From Conexibacter sp. (GTDB taxonomy: Bacteria > Actinomycetota > Thermoleophilia > Solirubrobacterales > Solirubrobacteraceae), in the NCBI GenBank assembly GCA_025964295.1, contig JAOPZD010000483.1, positions 1 through 7,712 of the forward strand: DNA of 7,712 bases. The letters run 5' to 3'. The notes beneath the pieces were generated by a model that did not search any database, was not told where the DNA came from, and was given only the letters and a program-made list of their open reading frames with translations. Of this stretch, positions 6,053 to 7,712 are shown in pieces. The position numbers were made by a program, and so were the translations under genes. How positions within the stretch are numbered: the stretch's first letter is position 1; the number at the start of each line of letters is the position of its first letter.

Positions 6053-6375
6053 GCGGTCTGCGGCTGCTGCTGCTTGGGGAACAGCGGGTCGATGTCGCTG
6101 ACCTGGGTCGGGACGCCGGCGCCGAACCGCGCGCCGGCGATCGCCAGCGCGGGCGCGGTGTCGCCGTCCAGGTCGCCGGCGCCGAGCGCGGCGAGCAGGA
6201 TCCCCGCGCGGTCGGGGATCCACGCGTGCAGGAGCACCGCCAGGACACGCAGGCCCTCGGCCAGCGTGGCCAGCGTGCGGTCCAGGTCGGCCGTGCGCGC
6301 CTCGTCCTTGGCCAGCTTCCACGGCTCCTGGTCGCCGACGTAGGCGTTCAGGCGCCGGACGCGGTCCCAGATCTC
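6049..6375 (-). pseudogene. metG: Continuation of metG after the amber codon (anticodon-binding domain)
   Basis: Directly after the TAG, in the same frame, 108 sense codons run to TGA at 6051-6049. They start E-I-W-D-R-V-R-R-L-N-A-Y-V and include the D-Q-E-P-W-K-L-A-K element. This corresponds to the MetRS helix carrying the anticodon-reading tryptophan (Trp461 in E. coli numbering). With the stop counted as one residue, the total is 511, normal for an actinobacterial MetRS. No other stop, frameshift or codon-use change is visible, and the end still overlaps the tatD start by GTGA. This is therefore the true 3' end of metG, not a separate gene. An internal GTG at 6237 (followed by L-L-H-A-W-I-P) could initiate a 62-residue peptide, but that lies mid-domain and is probably not a real start. 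Typed as pseudogene only because the frame is interrupted. Confidence 0.85.
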
Positions 6376-7587
6376 CTACAGCGCGGGCGTCAGCTCGGCG
6401 CGGCCGACGAGGTCGGAGACGCGTTCGGTGAGGCCGTCGAACTCGGCGATGACCGTGGGGTCGAGGTCGACCTGGGGCACCGCGCCGTCGCGATAGCGCA
6501 GCAGCATCTTGATCGTGCGGCTGGCGAGGTTGCCGAAGTCGTTGGCCAGCTCGGACTCGTAGCGCTTCTCGAAGTCCTGGGTGGAGACCGAGCCGTCCTG
6601 GCCGAAGCTGACGTCGCGCAGCAGGTAGAAGCGCAGCGCGTCGGACCCGTACTTGTCGATGACCTCGAACGGGTCCAGGACGTTGCCCAGCGACTTGGAC
6701 ATCTTGTGGCCGTCGAGCAGCAGGTAGCCGTGCACGAAGATGTGCTGGGGCAGCGGGATGCCGGCGGCCATCAGGAGCGCCGGCCAGAAGACGCAGTGGA
6801 ACTTGAGGATGTCCTTGGCGATCAGGTGGTAGGTCGCCGGCCAGAACTCCTCGCGCAGATCCTCGCCCGGGCGGGCGTAGGTGAGCGCCGTGTAGTAGTT
6901 GAGCAGCGCGTCGAACCACACGTAGAACACGTGGCCTTCGTCCCACGGGACCGGGACGCCCCAGGTGAGCTTGCCGCGCGTCAGCGACACGTCCTGCAGG
7001 CCGCCCTTGATGAAGGACAACGCCTCGTTGTAGCGCGAGGACGGGGTGACGAAGTCGGGGTGCTCGGCGTACAGCTCCTCCAGGCGCCCCTGCAGCTTGG
7101 AGAGCTTGAAGAAGTAGTTCTCCTCCTGCTCCCAGTCGAGCTCGATCAGGTGGATCGGGCAGCGGTTGCCGTCGACGATCTCGGACTCCGACTTGAAGTC
7201 CGCGCAGCGCGGGCAGTACCAGCCTTCGTAGACGCCGAGCTCGACGTAGCCGTTGTCCTTCACCTTGGTCAGGACCTCCTGGACCGCCTTGACGTGCTCG
7301 GGGTCCGAGGTCCGGATGAAGAAGTCGTTCGTGGCGTTCAGCAGCGGCGCGAGCGCCTTGAAGCGCTCCGCGTTCTTGTCGGCCAGCTCGCGCGGGGTGA
7401 CCCCGGCGGCCTCGGCGGCCAGCGCCACGGGCTCGCCGTGCTCGTCGGTCCCGGTGAGGAAGAAGACGTCCTCGCCGAGCTGGCGGTGATGGCGCGCCAT
7501 GACGTCCGCGGCGATCGTCGTGTACGCGTGCCCCAGGTGCGGAGCCGCGTTGACGTAGTAGATGGGCGTCGTGACGTAGAAGGACAT
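6376..7587 (-). CDS. metG: Methionyl-tRNA synthetase, catalytic part, ending at an in-frame amber codon
   Basis: MetRS charges tRNA-Met with methionine in the cytoplasm. The 403 residues before the stop hold the class I catalytic core: the HIGH-type motif as HLGH (17-20), a zinc knuckle with C125/C128 and C143/H146, and KMSKS (295-299). The start is ATG followed by S-F-Y-V-T-T-P-I-Y-Y, the family's usual N-terminus. An AGG lies five bases upstream. The frame stops at TAG (6378-6376) just inside the alpha-helical anticodon-binding domain, after residues R-A-E-L-T-P-A-L. Bacterial MetRS of this short type usually runs to a little over 500 residues, so about 108 are missing. They are encoded immediately downstream in the same frame (see the 6049-6375 entry). 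Identity as MetRS is certain. Whether the product is truncated, read through, or the stop is a base-call error cannot be decided here. Confidence 0.95.
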   Translation of the reverse strand: MSFYVTTPIYYVNAAPHLGHAYTTIAADVMARHHRQLGEDVFFLTGTDEHGEPVALAAEAAGVTPRELADKNAERFKALAPLLNATNDFFIRTSDPEHVKAVQEVLTKVKDNGYVELGVYEGWYCPRCADFKSESEIVDGNRCPIHLIELDWEQEENYFFKLSKLQGRLEELYAEHPDFVTPSSRYNEALSFIKGGLQDVSLTRGKLTWGVPVPWDEGHVFYVWFDALLNYYTALTYARPGEDLREEFWPATYHLIAKDILKFHCVFWPALLMAAGIPLPQHIFVHGYLLLDGHKMSKSLGNVLDPFEVIDKYGSDALRFYLLRDVSFGQDGSVSTQDFEKRYESELANDFGNLASRTIKMLLRYRDGAVPQVDLDPTVIAEFDGLTERVSDLVGRAELTPAL

Positions 7588-7599
7588 CAGCGCCTAACG

Positions 7600-7712
7600 C
7601 TACCGGGGCGCGAGCGCGATTCCGGTCGCCGGACGGCCACGGCGCCGCCGGCGGGCCACCCCGCCCCCTCCGGCGCCGACCGCCAGAAGCCCGAGCGCCG
7701 CCCAGGCCGGCC
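7600..7712 (-). CDS. C-terminal end of an unidentified protein with hydrophobic tail (partial)
   Basis: An open frame enters from the right edge (first complete codon at 7710) and ends with TAG at 7602-7600, 12 bases before the metG start. The 36 visible residues begin P-A-W-A-A-L-G-L-L-A-V-G-A-G-G-G-G, followed by a run of five arginines and a short tail rich in Pro, Ala and Arg. A hydrophobic stretch followed by arginines is what the end of a surface or membrane-anchored protein looks like: membrane helix plus cytoplasmic stop-transfer. No sortase-type motif is visible in the part present. Upstream sequence is outside the window, so the family cannot be named. In DNA this GC-rich, a short open frame can arise by chance. 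The frame was favoured because it gives a coherent hydrophobic-then-basic pattern, whereas the other two minus-strand frames give low-complexity Arg/Gly/Pro. Confidence 0.4.
   Translation of the reverse strand, partial: PAWAALGLLAVGAGGGGVARRRRRGRPATGIALAPR

Noticed and set aside
4443..6248. Minus-strand 601-codon frame suggesting a fused protein ahead of KsgA
   Set aside because: Codons before about 5294 overlap tatD and are Arg/Pro-rich shadow. KsgA motifs begin only after that point, so there is no real fusion.
6049..6378. Frameshift as the cause of the metG interruption
   Set aside because: The MetRS sequence before and after the stop is in the same frame with no missing or extra bases, so this is a single nonsense codon.
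6376..6378. Pyrrolysine or general TAG-as-sense recoding
   Set aside because: TAG ends the small membrane protein at 1815-1817 where a stop is expected. The other ends are TGA, and no recoding gene or structure is visible in the window.
5291..6946. Minus-strand 551-codon frame suggesting a fused protein ahead of TatD
   Set aside because: Everything before V-I-D-S-H-T-H at 6052 is a shadow of metG. TatD itself has normal family length.

Overview
The window is a very GC-rich, densely packed chromosomal segment. Every gene I can support lies on the minus strand. The gene content is bacterial housekeeping, with strong G/C preference at third codon positions. The block metG-tatD-ksgA-ispE is a classic actinobacterial neighbourhood. 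The rpfB gene that many Actinomycetia carry between tatD and ksgA is absent. A DedA-PAP2 fusion follows ispE. Together these suggest a deep actinobacterial lineage such as Thermoleophilia (Solirubrobacterales), but that placement is inference from gene order and protein style, not from a search.

Layout, read in the direction of transcription (high to low coordinates). At the right edge (7712-7600) is the apparent C-terminal tail of an unidentified protein ending in a hydrophobic segment plus an arginine run. Next comes methionyl-tRNA synthetase (metG, from 7587). Its frame is interrupted by an in-frame TAG at 6378-6376 and then continues intact for 108 more codons to a TGA at 6049. After it come tatD (6052-5291), ksgA/rsmA (5294-4443), ispE (4446-3571), a fused DedA/PAP2 membrane protein (3574-2036) and a 74-residue two-helix membrane protein (2039-1815). 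Every one of these five junctions is a 4-base NTGA overlap, so the six genes look like one translationally coupled operon. A 95-base gap with an inverted repeat separates them from a PucR/CdaR-type regulator (1719-463). A 201-base gap with several small dyads follows, and then the start of an unidentified exported or membrane-anchored protein running off the left edge (261-1).

Functionally, the operon joins translation (Met-tRNA charging; 16S rRNA dimethylation) with isoprenoid supply (IspE, MEP pathway) and a protein whose two domains match the two steps of polyprenyl-phosphate carrier recycling: PAP2 lipid phosphatase and DedA lipid translocase. TatD is a metal-dependent nuclease that commonly sits beside metG and ksgA.

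The most notable observation is the amber codon inside metG. It removes the anticodon-binding end of an essential enzyme, while the sequence after it is undamaged and keeps its overlap with tatD. Sequencing error, a recent mutation or readthrough all remain possible. The other points worth checking are the DedA-PAP2 fusion and a hairpin that covers the ribosome-binding region of its start. I found no mobile element, CRISPR array, tRNA or rRNA.
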